64,000 bases of DNA from an uncultured Neptuniibacter sp. (GTDB lineage: Bacteria; Pseudomonadota; Gammaproteobacteria; Pseudomonadales; Balneatricaceae). Below, one piece after another: positions 9,375 through 18,340 of this stretch (position 1 is its first letter; every line of letters starts with the position of its first letter). The stretch covers positions 307,717 through 371,716 of the forward strand of contig NZ_CANMIR010000003.1 of the NCBI RefSeq assembly GCF_947498015.1. The letters are read 5' to 3'. Position numbers and translations under genes: made by a program. Below the pieces are notes generated by a model. The model worked only from the letters and a program-made list of their open reading frames with translations. It was not told the origin of the DNA and searched no databases.

Positions 9375-10073
9375 TTACCTTAGCTTGAATGCAACAGGCA
9401 CCTCGACCCACGCTGAAGCGTATCCTCCCCCCAAGACGGCCGGCTCAAACTCCCAGGCAACAACAGCTTTACGCGCCGCTTCATCTAACAGTTCATAGCC
9501 GCTACTCTTATAGATAATGATTTCACGATTTTCTCCAGTTGCACTCACCAGTACACGAACAATGACAGTCCCCTCCTGACGCTTCCTTTTAGCTTTCCCT
9601 GGGTACTTAGGTGCTGCAGGGGATTGCCTGAAACCGGGCTTTTTAATCACCTTCAGCAAAACCCCGTTTTGATCGAGTTGAGGTTTTGTTGCCTGGGGGA
9701 GCTGGGCCAACTCCGAAACCACAGGCTCTGGTTTAGGTTCTTGTTCAGGCTCTGGTTCAGGCTCTGGTTTGGACTCTGGTTTGGGCTCTGGTTTGGGCTC
9801 TGGTTTAGGCTCTGGTTTGGGCTCTGGTTTGGGCTCTGGTTTGGGCTCTGGTTTGGGCTCTGGTTTGGGCTCTGGTTTGTGTTCTGGTTTGGGCTGCAAC
9901 CTAGCGACCATATTGATATGGACTGTGCTAATCGAATCTTGCGAAGCAGCTTCGGCCTGGCTAAAGAGCGTGATCGGTTCTTTTGATAAAAACCAAAGCA
10001 GTAAAACGACATGTGCCAGCAGTGAAAGAATCACTGCCGGCAACATATTAGAACGGTTGTTAGACCCGCTCAT
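9375..10073 (-). CDS. TonB-family energy transducer
   Basis: This 232-residue protein has one N-terminal membrane anchor (about 10-29) and a long periplasmic Pro/Glu/Lys spacer made of about ten Lys-Pro-Glu-Pro units (about 55-115). The C-terminal TonB domain (about 150-232) includes [20 protein letters not shown] and [10 protein letters not shown]. TonB carries proton-motive energy from ExbB/ExbD to outer-membrane receptors. It starts 63 bases after the stop of the adjacent receptor, with GGAG six bases before the ATG, so the pair is probably co-transcribed. ExbB and ExbD are encoded elsewhere in the window (25920-27008). Confidence 0.88.
   Translation of the reverse strand: MSGSNNRSNMLPAVILSLLAHVVLLLWFLSKEPITLFSQAEAASQDSISTVHINMVARLQPKPEHKPEPKPEPKPEPKPEPKPEPKPEPKPEPKPEPKPESKPEPEPEPEQEPKPEPVVSELAQLPQATKPQLDQNGVLLKVIKKPGFRQSPAAPKYPGKAKRKRQEGTVIVRVLVSATGENREIIIYKSSGYELLDEAARKAVVAWEFEPAVLGGGYASAWVEVPVAFKLR
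9735..9895 (-). repeat. 12-bp tandem repeat encoding (KPEP)n in tonB
   Basis: About ten copies of a 12-base unit (GGCTCTGGTTTG on the plus strand) with few substitutions encode the Lys-Pro-Glu-Pro spacer. The period keeps the reading frame, so copy-number change would lengthen or shorten the rod without frameshift. Confidence 0.9.
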
Positions 10074-10136
10074 TTCGGGCTCCGCAAATCAGCCTTGCAG
10101 AGCCCACCGATACTATCTGCCCTGAGATGATTCATA

Positions 10137-12515
10137 TTAGAATCGAGCTCGGATTCCGATCACTGCAGAGCGTGGTTTGCCCGGACCTACGAAGCGGTGG
10201 TCATCAATACCCTGATCTTCCAGTACCTCATCGGACTCGCCATAGACCCCAAAGGTTTCGTACTCCTTATCAAAGAGATTATCGATACGCCCAAACACCT
10301 CGATATTATTTTTCAACTTGTAGACACCGCGCAGATTGAGTAGCGCAAAGCCATCCACTTTCTCATTTTCGTTCGCTTCATCACCCCGGTAGTACTGGCT
10401 GCTCTGGTAGGAAACTTCCGCTCCCAGATCCAGTTTTGGTGTCACAGCCCAATCAGCAACCAGCTTTAGGTTGTGATTTGGCAATCCAGGGATTGAATCG
10501 CCCCTCTCTACTGAACGGGTATCACCCAGCGGATTGTTATTGCTGACTGAATCAAATGCTGTTTGGAATGTTGCATCCATATAGGTGTAGGACAGGCCAA
10601 GATTCAGGTTTTCATACCGTTTTGATGCAGCAAGCTCTATACCCTGACGACGTGTTTTGCCAACATTGTCAAAGTAGCCCTCTGAGGCCAGCCCCCCGGC
10701 ATTCTGGAAGATGATGTCATCATGATTGGTTGTGTGAAAGACACCTGCTGACCACTGATAACCCGCTCGCTGACCTCGAACACCCGCTTCAAAGCTCTTT
10801 GCTACAACCTGTTCTAGCGGCGGATCAGATACAAAACCATTGGGTAGTTTGCATGGATCGTCCGGATCAGCACAGCTCAGCTCTGCAGGCGTCGGTGCGC
10901 GAGAGGACTCACTGTAGCTAGCGTAGACGTTTAGGTTATCCGTTGCCTGATATGCCAAACCAACAGCTGGATTAAAGCGCTTAAATGTATGCTTGCCGGT
11001 CAGATCTTCATTCTCTTCACCAATACCCAGCATATCGATTCGGGTGTAGTTGTAGCGCCCGGAAAGGGTCAGATCCAGCTTTTCATTCAATGCCAGCGTA
11101 TCAGTAATGTAGAGGCCCACGTGTGTCACATCAGTTTCTAAGCGCACACTGGATTCATTATCAAACAGACCAATGCCGGATACACCGCGATCTTCGCCCT
11201 CTTCATTATTCAGCTCAGCGAACTGAGTATCTGATTGAAAGTCGATCTCTGCATACTCAAGGCTTCCGCCCACCGTCAATTGATTCTCTTTACCCTGTAG
11301 ATCATCAAGGAAGGTAACCTGTGAGCCCAGACCAAAGCTTTCCATCTTCGTTTCAGAGGTATTTAACGTACCATCAAACAGCTCATCATCCGCCACCAGA
11401 TCAGCAGCCAACGCTGGATCAATTGATGCTAATGAGTCCTCATCATCAAAGCCTCTAAACTCGACTGCTTCCAAACCATCTTCAGCTTCACATAGTGATG
11501 CATTTACACTGCCGCCTGCCGGTGCAGCCAGAGGGTTTTCATTATCGCCATCGACATAACATAAGCCGTAATCGCTGTCGTCTCCATTCAGAGTTTTAAC
11601 CCTGTTTCGACGGTAGAACAGGTTACCCGCGAGCTGTGTATTATCATCGATCCAGGTATCACCATTCAGGGCAAACAGTGCCAGATTGGTTTCTGTCTGA
11701 TCAGGTTGTGTGTAGATCGCTTCACGCCCTTCAAGCGCAAACAGATCAATCGGTGCCGCACCGTTACCGATCATCGTGTTGTTGTTTGCAGCGGCAGTCA
11801 GCTCGATGTTGTTATCACCATTTCTCCAGGTGAGGGTCGCTAATCCCTGCTGCACCTCAGTCGGGGAATGATCCCGCCAGCCATCCTCTTCGAAATAGTT
11901 ACCGATCAGGTAATAACCGAATTCACCATCATTCCCTCCGGTCTGTACTTCAAAATTGAAGCGACCATCTTCACCGATTGAACTTTCAGTCTGTGAACCG
12001 GGGTTATCAAAGCCGTTCTTGAGTTTAATGGAGAGTGCACCACCCAGTGTGTTCTGACCAAATACAGGATTAGAACCGGCGAATAGATTTATCGATTCTA
12101 TCGCCCCTTCAGGCAGCAGATCCCAATTGACGGTATCGCCAAAAGGCTCATTGAAGCGGATCCCGTTCACATAAACCGAAAGACCCTGTGGTAGACCCAG
12201 TAATGGGGATGCGGTAAAGCCGCGGTACTGCACATCAGGCTGATACGGGTTATTAACCGCTTCATTGATGGTCACACTACTGAAGTTATAACGTAGATGC
12301 TCAGCCACATTCAGCGCCTGAGACCTCTCAATCTCCTGACTATTTGCAGATTGAACCGCAGCGGCAATTCTGCTCTTTTCGATACCTACACCGTGAATCG
12401 GTGTGTTACCAATAACTGTTACACCCTGCAGCTGAGTAACATCTTCGGCGTGGACTACACCCGTTAAAGCGACCCCTGCAATCAAAGGAACCCAGCATCT
12501 CTCTTGTCGGCTCAT
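10137..12515 (-). CDS. TonB-dependent outer-membrane receptor
   Basis: This 792-residue protein has a signal peptide (about 1-23), a TonB-box-like segment (LQGVTVIG, about 29-36), a plug domain (about 40-160) and a 22-strand-type barrel ending in an aromatic residue (GIRARF). It lies between the PQQ operon and a dedicated tonB gene on the same strand. E. coli PqqU (YncD) is a TonB-dependent PQQ importer, so PQQ or another pqq-linked ligand such as a metal chelate is a plausible substrate, but the ligand cannot be read from the sequence. Siderophore or vitamin uptake remains possible. Two inverted repeats upstream are candidate control sites. Confidence 0.87.
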   Translation of the reverse strand: MSRQERCWVPLIAGVALTGVVHAEDVTQLQGVTVIGNTPIHGVGIEKSRIAAAVQSANSQEIERSQALNVAEHLRYNFSSVTINEAVNNPYQPDVQYRGFTASPLLGLPQGLSVYVNGIRFNEPFGDTVNWDLLPEGAIESINLFAGSNPVFGQNTLGGALSIKLKNGFDNPGSQTESSIGEDGRFNFEVQTGGNDGEFGYYLIGNYFEEDGWRDHSPTEVQQGLATLTWRNGDNNIELTAAANNNTMIGNGAAPIDLFALEGREAIYTQPDQTETNLALFALNGDTWIDDNTQLAGNLFYRRNRVKTLNGDDSDYGLCYVDGDNENPLAAPAGGSVNASLCEAEDGLEAVEFRGFDDEDSLASIDPALAADLVADDELFDGTLNTSETKMESFGLGSQVTFLDDLQGKENQLTVGGSLEYAEIDFQSDTQFAELNNEEGEDRGVSGIGLFDNESSVRLETDVTHVGLYITDTLALNEKLDLTLSGRYNYTRIDMLGIGEENEDLTGKHTFKRFNPAVGLAYQATDNLNVYASYSESSRAPTPAELSCADPDDPCKLPNGFVSDPPLEQVVAKSFEAGVRGQRAGYQWSAGVFHTTNHDDIIFQNAGGLASEGYFDNVGKTRRQGIELAASKRYENLNLGLSYTYMDATFQTAFDSVSNNNPLGDTRSVERGDSIPGLPNHNLKLVADWAVTPKLDLGAEVSYQSSQYYRGDEANENEKVDGFALLNLRGVYKLKNNIEVFGRIDNLFDKEYETFGVYGESDEVLEDQGIDDHRFVGPGKPRSAVIGIRARF

Positions 12516-12534
12516 TTTTAATGACTCTATTGTT

Positions 12535-12553
12535 ATTAGATTGTTAATCTAAT
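12535..12553. promoter_or_regulatory. Palindrome upstream of the TonB-dependent receptor
   Basis: ATTAGATT-GTT-AATCTAAT is a perfect 8-3-8 inverted repeat centred about 29 bases before the receptor start. Its position near the start codon suits a repressor operator. It is not a good Fur box. The binding factor is unknown. Confidence 0.45.
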
Positions 12554-12570
12554 CTTCACACAGTCATAAA

Positions 12571-12589
12571 GTTGCAACATTTATGCAAC
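12571..12589. promoter_or_regulatory. Second inverted repeat upstream of the TonB-dependent receptor
   Basis: GTTGCA and TGCAAC flank a 7-base spacer, about 65 bases before the receptor start and close to the end of the S9 peptidase gene. It includes the dyad GTTGCAAC. It could be a promoter-region operator or chance. Confidence 0.3.
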
Positions 12590-12671
12590 GGAGGTATCAA
12601 CCCAGTCAATTACGATTACTACTATTGACCCCCCAATTTCCCGAATCAGTGAAGTCCATCTTCCTTTGGGG

Positions 12672-14543
12672 TTAAAGCTGCGCTCGGTAGAAAGAAAGCT
12701 CTGATTTCAAGACAAGTTCAGCGTTACCCGCCTGCCTGAATCCATGCCCCTCATCACTGAAGTAATGGGCTTCCACCGATATACCTCGTACCTGGAGTTG
12801 TTTCACCATCATCCGGGTTTGATCGGGAAGCACGACTCGATCTTTTTCACCCTGAAAGAAGATCACCGGCGCTGTTATCTGATTAGCTTTATGGATCGGT
12901 GCATAGGCTCGATAACGATCACGATTCCTAACCGGATCACCGATCAACCAGTGCAGATAGTATGATTCAAATTTATGAGTGCACTGATCCAGCACCTCCG
13001 GATCTGTGACACCGTACAAACTTGCACCCGCAGCGAAACAATCAAGTTCACACAACGCATTCAGAGCTGTGTACCCTCCAGAACTATTCCCACGTATAAA
13101 GATTGCAGATGGATTGATTGTTCTGGAGGCTATCAGCTCTGTCACAGCCTGACGGATATCTTCGATCTCAACCTCACCCCATCGCCCTTTCAGTTGTGAC
13201 CGGTAGTTTCGACCGTAGTTACTACTGCCACGGTAGTTGAGATCGAGAACTGAAAACCCACGTTGGGTCCAGTACTGGATTTTCAGGTTAAGAATGGGAT
13301 AGGTGGCCGCAGTCGGCCCACCATGAAGGAAGATCACCAGTGGCGGGCGTTCATTCAGCCCAAGCTCATAGGCACAGTTCGCTGGCGGGTAGAGATACCC
13401 ATAACACTGAGTTTCACCGGAACCGAACTGTTTTGCTTCAGGCTTGGAACAATCACGCTCTGCTAAGGGCGACTCCCCGCCGACGACAATACGAAAATTT
13501 TGTTGAAGCTCCTTAAATAAGACAGCGGGCAATCGGTCCGGTGAAGCGGCGACGAGCGCTAACTTATTTTTTCTTATCGCCAGTGATTTGAAGTGATTAA
13601 ATCCGCTCTCTACAGCGGAGCAACCGATCATCAACTGAGCACCTTCATGTAGCAGGGAGATCACCACAAGTTGATCGTCCATAAACCCGTAATGGCGGAT
13701 GCCGCACTGCCAGGGCGAAGGAATAAGATCGGTCCGGGTTGCAGAAACGGCTGTCAGTTGACCGCTTACCGCATCAACCTGATAGATATTCCAGTAATCA
13801 TCGCGATCACTGACAACATATAACTCATCTTTCTCTGTATACAGTGGCTGAGATAGAGATTCCGGCTCTTGTTCACCTGCGACCACACTGGCGGATTCAA
13901 CCTCTCCATCTTCTGTAAATCTGAGCGTTAACAGCTGCGTAGATGTCCAGGGTTGATGAGGATGGCTCCAGGCAATAAATGCCAACGAAGAGGCATCAGA
14001 CGAGAGTGTCGGGTATGCGTAGAAATCATAGCCCTGATGCAGAACCACAATATCTTCATCCTTTAAGGAGATTGCAACCAGCCTATTTTCAACCCCATCA
14101 GGTCGGTGGATCTCCTCTACCGCAAGTACCCGATTGCGTAGCTGATCCCAGACCGGCTCAATATATCGTCGATCATTATGGGACGTTAAGGGAGTGATCT
14201 GTTCAGGATTATCAAGTGATTGCAGATAGAGCTGCTGATCATCAGCATTAACAAAAATGAGCTGCTCGCTTATTAAACACCAACTCATACCTCCATATTC
14301 ATGGACTCGGCTCTGAACACTGTAATCTTCAGGCGTTAGTAATTCGACTGTTCCCGGCCGGTTAGCTGGTTCACGACAGATCAGGCTGCGCCCCTTTCTA
14401 TCGGGGCTATATTCAACCCAGTAAAGTCCACCCTGATTGTGAATCTGCAGCTGACTAAACTCCCTGCCCGCTGCAACGGCTGAAGCCTCATCCAAAGCAG
14501 ACTCCCAGAAACCAGGCTTTTGGGCAGATTCCGGCTCAGCCAT
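12672..14543 (-). CDS. pqqH: S9 prolyl-oligopeptidase family peptidase, PqqH-like
   Basis: This protein of about 623 residues has an N-terminal beta-propeller-like half (about 30-370) and a C-terminal alpha/beta-hydrolase half. The nucleophile motif is GNSSGG (Ser at about 487), with Asp in QGEKDRVV (about 568) and His in DEGHGF (about 600). It starts just after pqqE (ATG at 14543; a TTG at 14549 is also possible). P. aeruginosa has a pqqH peptidase of this kind in the same place, and no PqqF-type zinc protease is present here. It may help mature PqqA, but this role is inferred from position. Confidence 0.82.
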   Translation of the reverse strand: MAEPESAQKPGFWESALDEASAVAAGREFSQLQIHNQGGLYWVEYSPDRKGRSLICREPANRPGTVELLTPEDYSVQSRVHEYGGMSWCLISEQLIFVNADDQQLYLQSLDNPEQITPLTSHNDRRYIEPVWDQLRNRVLAVEEIHRPDGVENRLVAISLKDEDIVVLHQGYDFYAYPTLSSDASSLAFIAWSHPHQPWTSTQLLTLRFTEDGEVESASVVAGEQEPESLSQPLYTEKDELYVVSDRDDYWNIYQVDAVSGQLTAVSATRTDLIPSPWQCGIRHYGFMDDQLVVISLLHEGAQLMIGCSAVESGFNHFKSLAIRKNKLALVAASPDRLPAVLFKELQQNFRIVVGGESPLAERDCSKPEAKQFGSGETQCYGYLYPPANCAYELGLNERPPLVIFLHGGPTAATYPILNLKIQYWTQRGFSVLDLNYRGSSNYGRNYRSQLKGRWGEVEIEDIRQAVTELIASRTINPSAIFIRGNSSGGYTALNALCELDCFAAGASLYGVTDPEVLDQCTHKFESYYLHWLIGDPVRNRDRYRAYAPIHKANQITAPVIFFQGEKDRVVLPDQTRMMVKQLQVRGISVEAHYFSDEGHGFRQAGNAELVLKSELSFYRAQL

Positions 14544-14551
14544 TAACAAAA

Positions 14552-15745
14552 CTACCCTTTTGCAAACACTCGGGAGTTACGCTCATTGCGGTACACAAAC
14601 TCATCTGGACGATTCACAACCTCTTCCGCTCTGTTTCGGGCCGTGACTATCTTGTCATGATGGGGAGACTTTCCGCAAACTGGATCAGCATTGTGCATAT
14701 CACCTGTCAGCATATACGCCTGACAGTGGCAGCCGCCAAAGTCCTTATCCTTCTCATCACAACTACGGCAAGGCTCCTTCATCCAGTCATCACCGCGGAA
14801 ATAGTTGAAGCCAGGGCTCTGATCCCAGATCTGTTGAAGACTCATCTCTTTAACATTCGGAAATTCAATCGGTAACATCCGAGCGCTGTGACACGGAAGC
14901 GCTTTTCCATCAGGTGTCACCGTCAAAAACACCTGCCCCCAGCCATTCATGCAACCTTTCGGACGCTCTTCATAGTAGTCTGGCGTGACAAAGATCAGCT
15001 TGATCGGATTACCCTCAGCGGCTAATTTCTTCCGGTATTGATTAGTGACCGCCTCGGCATGTTCCAACTGCGCTCTTGTCGGTAGTAGTTGCTCTACATT
15101 CTCAAACGCCCAGCCGTAATACTGACAGGTGGCCAGTTCAACATAGTCAGCCTCAAGCTCAACACAGAGCTCAATGATACGGTCGATCCGATCGATATTA
15201 TGACGATGAGTCACAAAGTTCAGCACCATCGGGTAACCCTGAGCCTTAACTTCACGGGCCATTTTCAGTTTTTGTTCGAACGCTTTTTTTGATCCTGCCA
15301 ACATATTGTTAACGGACTCATCGCTCGCCTGAAAGCTGACCTGAATATGGTCGAGACCCGCCTTATGGAACTCAGCCATCTTGCGCTCATTCAACCCGAC
15401 CCCCGAAGTGATCAGGTTAGTGTAGTACCCCATCTCATGGGCACCTCCGATCAACTCAATCAGATCCTGACGAACCAGCGGCTCGCCACCAGAGAAACCA
15501 AGCTGAACAGCTCCCAGTTCACGCCCCTGCTGGAACAGATCCAGCCACTGTTGCGTGGTCAGTTCACCACCAAAATCTGAAAAATCGAGCGGGTTAGAAC
15601 AGTAGGGGCACTGCAGAGGACATTTGTAGGTTAATTCAGCCAACAGCCAGAGAGGCTGACCGTGAGCTTTGGGCGTTGAGCCTCCCAGATTTGGCTGGGA
15701 GGGTGAACCATTACAAGGGGAAGCACTCATAGCATCAATCATCAT
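14552..15745 (-). CDS. pqqE: PQQ biosynthesis radical SAM enzyme PqqE
   Basis: This 397-residue radical SAM protein forms the carbon-carbon crosslink between Glu and Tyr of PqqA, the first committed step in PQQ synthesis. The SAM cluster motif is C42xxxC46xxC49 in [17 protein letters not shown]-terminal SPASM region has the expected cysteines ([34 protein letters not shown]). Length is near the family norm, with about 30 extra N-terminal residues. A 106-base gap separates it from pqqD, unusual because these genes often abut, and no strong ribosome-binding site precedes the ATG. Confidence 0.97.
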   Translation of the reverse strand: MMIDAMSASPCNGSPSQPNLGGSTPKAHGQPLWLLAELTYKCPLQCPYCSNPLDFSDFGGELTTQQWLDLFQQGRELGAVQLGFSGGEPLVRQDLIELIGGAHEMGYYTNLITSGVGLNERKMAEFHKAGLDHIQVSFQASDESVNNMLAGSKKAFEQKLKMAREVKAQGYPMVLNFVTHRHNIDRIDRIIELCVELEADYVELATCQYYGWAFENVEQLLPTRAQLEHAEAVTNQYRKKLAAEGNPIKLIFVTPDYYEERPKGCMNGWGQVFLTVTPDGKALPCHSARMLPIEFPNVKEMSLQQIWDQSPGFNYFRGDDWMKEPCRSCDEKDKDFGGCHCQAYMLTGDMHNADPVCGKSPHHDKIVTARNRAEEVVNRPDEFVYRNERNSRVFAKG

Positions 15746-15794
15746 TTATTATTATGAATTGACTCTATAATCACTCCTTTGATGAGGGAAGTGC

Positions 15795-15840
15795 AGCCTA
15801 AGATAGTAGCAATGAACTACTACTGAAGTACCATCAGGCT
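15795..15840 (-). promoter_or_regulatory. Nested inverted repeats between pqqD and pqqE
   Basis: The pqqD-pqqE gap contains an outer pair AGCCT/AGGCT (15795-15799, 15836-15840) and an inner pair TAGTAG/CTACTA (15804-15809, 15817-15822). The transcript could fold into a two-tier hairpin, possibly affecting RNA processing or pqqE translation. There is no T-run, so it is not a standard terminator. Confidence 0.35.
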
Positions 15841-15851
15841 ACACAGATCAA

Positions 15852-16136
15852 TTAAAGGCTAATCCACCCCTGAGTATTTGCTTCCTGCATAAATTCCAGC
15901 ACATCGGAGTCAAGCTCACCTGCATCCGGGAATTTTTCCTGAAGCTCACCAATAATAAGATCCACCGTACGCTCGCCATCAACCAGCGCCAGGATCTCTC
16001 CGGCAGGTCCATTCAGCTGAATCATCCCTTCTGGATAGAGTAGAACATAAGAGTTCTGAGCCTTCTCCCACTGGAAACGAAACATCTTATTCAGAGCAGG
16101 TTTTGTCGCCCTATCGATCATTGCATCCTCACTCAT
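15852..16136 (-). CDS. pqqD: PQQ biosynthesis peptide chaperone PqqD
   Basis: This small 94-residue protein is of the RiPP-recognition-element class. It binds the PqqA precursor peptide and presents it to PqqE. Family features include [19 protein letters not shown] and the [18 protein letters not shown] segment. The start overlaps the end of pqqC by 8 bases, showing translational coupling. Confidence 0.96.
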   Translation of the reverse strand: MSEDAMIDRATKPALNKMFRFQWEKAQNSYVLLYPEGMIQLNGPAGEILALVDGERTVDLIIGELQEKFPDAGELDSDVLEFMQEANTQGWISL

Positions 16137-16899
16137 TAAACAGACCCCGGTGATATACCTTCTTCTCAGTCACCGTATGATAAGGTGCCCGATCAAGCTC
16201 ATACGCCATGGTCATAGCATCCAACATCGTCCAGAGCACATCCAGCTTAAACTGAAGAATCTCCAGCATCCGATCCTGCTGTTCACGGGTGGTGTAGTGA
16301 TCCAGTGTAATTTCAAGACCATGCACGACATCACGACGCGCCTCTGTTAGGCGATTACGGAAATACTGATACCCGTCAGATTTTATCCATGGGTAGTGAT
16401 CTGGCCAGGTATCTAATCGGTTCTGATGGATCGTTGGGGCAAATAACTCTGTCAGGGAGGAACTGGCTGCTTCCTGCCAGGTCGCACGTCGAGCAAAATT
16501 AATATACGCATCAACAGCAAAACGTACACCCGGCAATACATGCTCACCGGAAAGGATCTCTTCTCGCGTCAGACCTACGGCCTCACCCAGACGTAACCAG
16601 GCTTCAATGCCACCCTCTGCTCCCTCATAGCCATCGTGATCAAGCACACGCTGAACCCAGTGGCGGCGCACATCACGATCTGGACAGTTAGCCATTATCG
16701 CTGCATCTTTGACGGGTATACTGATCTGATAGTAGAACCGATTTGCAACCCAGCCCCGGATCTGTTCAGGCGTACTTTTACCCTCATACATCGCAATATG
16801 ATAAGGATGTTTCGTATGGTACAGGTCACCTTTTGCCCGCAGCGCCTGCTCAAACTCTTCGCGGCTCATCGGCAGTTTATCGTTCGCTTTGCTGTTCAT
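16129..16899 (-). CDS. pqqC: Pyrroloquinoline-quinone synthase PqqC
   Basis: This 256-residue cofactorless oxidase catalyses the last step of PQQ formation, an eight-electron ring closure and oxidation of AHQQ. Recognisable family segments are [40 protein letters not shown] and SSLTELFAP, which carry active-site His, Tyr and Arg residues. Length matches the family. It sits 32 bases after pqqB and overlaps pqqD. Confidence 0.97.
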   Translation of the reverse strand: MNSKANDKLPMSREEFEQALRAKGDLYHTKHPYHIAMYEGKSTPEQIRGWVANRFYYQISIPVKDAAIMANCPDRDVRRHWVQRVLDHDGYEGAEGGIEAWLRLGEAVGLTREEILSGEHVLPGVRFAVDAYINFARRATWQEAASSSLTELFAPTIHQNRLDTWPDHYPWIKSDGYQYFRNRLTEARRDVVHGLEITLDHYTTREQQDRMLEILQFKLDVLWTMLDAMTMAYELDRAPYHTVTEKKVYHRGLFNE

Positions 16900-16931
16900 T
16901 ATTGTTCTGGCCTCTACACTATTCTGGATCT

Positions 16932-17852
16932 TTACAACTCGATAGACATCCCATCATATGAGACTTCGATGTTGTGCGACTCAACCTCAGCCCGCTCAGG
17001 GGAGTCTTCATCCAGTATTGGGTTGGTATTATTGATATGAATAAGCACCTTGCGCGGTTTTTCCAACGTATCAAGGTATTCAATCATGCCACCCTCACCT
17101 GACTGCGGCAGATGCCCCATCGCAACCCCCAGTTTATCGCCAACGCCACTGACAATCAGTTCATCTTCCTGCCATATCGTGCCATCAACCAGAAGGACAT
17201 CAGAGCCCTCCATCACTGGGCGTAAATGGGGTTCAATCTGGCCTAAGCCTGGTGCATAGAACAATTTTTTCCCGCTGCGTGTGTCTTCGATTTGGATACC
17301 GATATTATCACCTGGATGTGGATCATCCCGATGCGGGGAGTATGGTGGTGCACTGCTCAGTAGCGGTACAGCCGTCAGTTTTAACTCAGGAACCTGAGGG
17401 ATGACGAAACTATTACCACCCTCTCCCACCGGAATACGGTTCACGTGGTTACCACCATTCCAGTGTTTCAGCATATTAAAGACAGGGAACCCACTGCTCA
17501 GGTCCTGTTCAACCATCTCTGTACACCAGATATTGTGAGGACAACCCTCACGTAACATCAGCAAGCCGGTAGTATGGTCGATCTGACTGTCCATGAAGAC
17601 TATGGCTGAGATCCCAGTATCACGGATCGCACGATTAGGCTGCATTGGAGCAAAGTTAGCCAACTGCTCACGAATATCAGGCGATGTATTAAATAAGATC
17701 CAATGCTCACCATCCGCACTGACTGCGATAGATGACTGTGTGCGCGTTTTTGCATTGATCGTACCGGCACGAACACCAGCACAGTTTTTACAGTTACAGT
17801 TCCACTGTGGGAATCCACCCCCGGCGGCTGAACCTAGGACTTGTACTTTCAT
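16932..17852 (-). CDS. pqqB: PQQ biosynthesis protein PqqB
   Basis: This is a metallo-beta-lactamase-fold protein of 306 residues from the ATG at 17852 ([19 protein letters not shown]), the conserved family start. An upstream in-frame ATG at 17891 is less likely. PqqB is an iron-dependent hydroxylase acting on the Glu-Tyr-derived intermediate. The CNCKNC motif and the C-terminal HINNTNP stretch are typical. It follows pqqA after a stable hairpin. Confidence 0.96.
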   Translation of the reverse strand: MKVQVLGSAAGGGFPQWNCNCKNCAGVRAGTINAKTRTQSSIAVSADGEHWILFNTSPDIREQLANFAPMQPNRAIRDTGISAIVFMDSQIDHTTGLLMLREGCPHNIWCTEMVEQDLSSGFPVFNMLKHWNGGNHVNRIPVGEGGNSFVIPQVPELKLTAVPLLSSAPPYSPHRDDPHPGDNIGIQIEDTRSGKKLFYAPGLGQIEPHLRPVMEGSDVLLVDGTIWQEDELIVSGVGDKLGVAMGHLPQSGEGGMIEYLDTLEKPRKVLIHINNTNPILDEDSPERAEVESHNIEVSYDGMSIEL

Positions 17853-17973
17853 TGTTATTCTTCTGTCATTAACCGTCGTTTTTCCCGTCATACTTTGATT
17901 ATGTATTGGGACGGAAATAAATTGATATGCGTGTTGCTGAATCCGCTATGGGATGAGGGTCCTTCCAAGATAA

Positions 17974-17999
17974 ATTACCCCGACAAAGGCCGGGGTAAT
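17974..17999 (-). terminator. Intercistronic hairpin between pqqA and pqqB (attenuator-like)
   Basis: A perfect 9-bp stem, ATTACCCCG with CGGGGTAAT, encloses an 8-base loop and has only a weak following T-tract (TTTATCTT). It lies 26 bases after the pqqA stop and about 120 before pqqB. Such a structure would allow partial read-through and stabilise the short pqqA message. Confidence 0.65.
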
Positions 18000-18025
18000 C
18001 ACAGAACTCACAGATAGGAAACCTA

Positions 18026-18097
18026 TTAGCGGTTCGCGAAGTACATGGTTACTTCGAATCCGATACGCAGATCAGTGTAAGCTGGCTTAGTCCACAT
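18026..18097 (-). CDS. pqqA: PQQ precursor peptide PqqA
   Basis: This 23-residue peptide begins [16 protein letters not shown] and ends MYFANR. Glu15 and Tyr19, spaced E-x3-Y, are the residues that become PQQ. GAGG lies nine bases before the ATG. It is the first gene of the pqqABCDE-pqqH operon and is separated from pqqB by a hairpin, consistent with peptide overproduction. It is below common gene-calling length limits and easily missed. Confidence 0.97.
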
Positions 18098-18340
18098 TAT
18101 GCTTATCCTCTGTTTTTTGTTATTGAAAGGTATGTACAGACTGATAATAGGAAGGCTGGCTGGTTGCAGATATGGTACTTTGGAACGAAAAAAGACCTCA
18201 TTTCGGTCAAACGCCTCGACCAACATCATTCTCTATATTTCCTAACCCCCCCATTCTCTTTATATTTCAGATAGTTAATACGGGCCTGAAGTATTATCAT
18301 TTAAGGCTCTCAGTTAACTTCTGACTCACCTGGTCTAATA

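Noticed and set aside
9735..9895. Possible CRISPR array
   Set aside because: The 12-base units are contiguous with no spacers and encode the TonB rod in frame.
9624..10125. Plus-strand and minus-strand ORFs rich in Gly/Leu/Trp or Asn/Gln/Ser
   Set aside because: They are translations of the 12-bp tonB repeat in other frames.
12571..12589. Ter-like site for the Tus-family protein (ATGTTGCAACT versus ATGTTGTAACT)
   Set aside because: One mismatch in the core, and similar near-matches occur in coding DNA (for example near 49611 and 48631), so it is not above chance.
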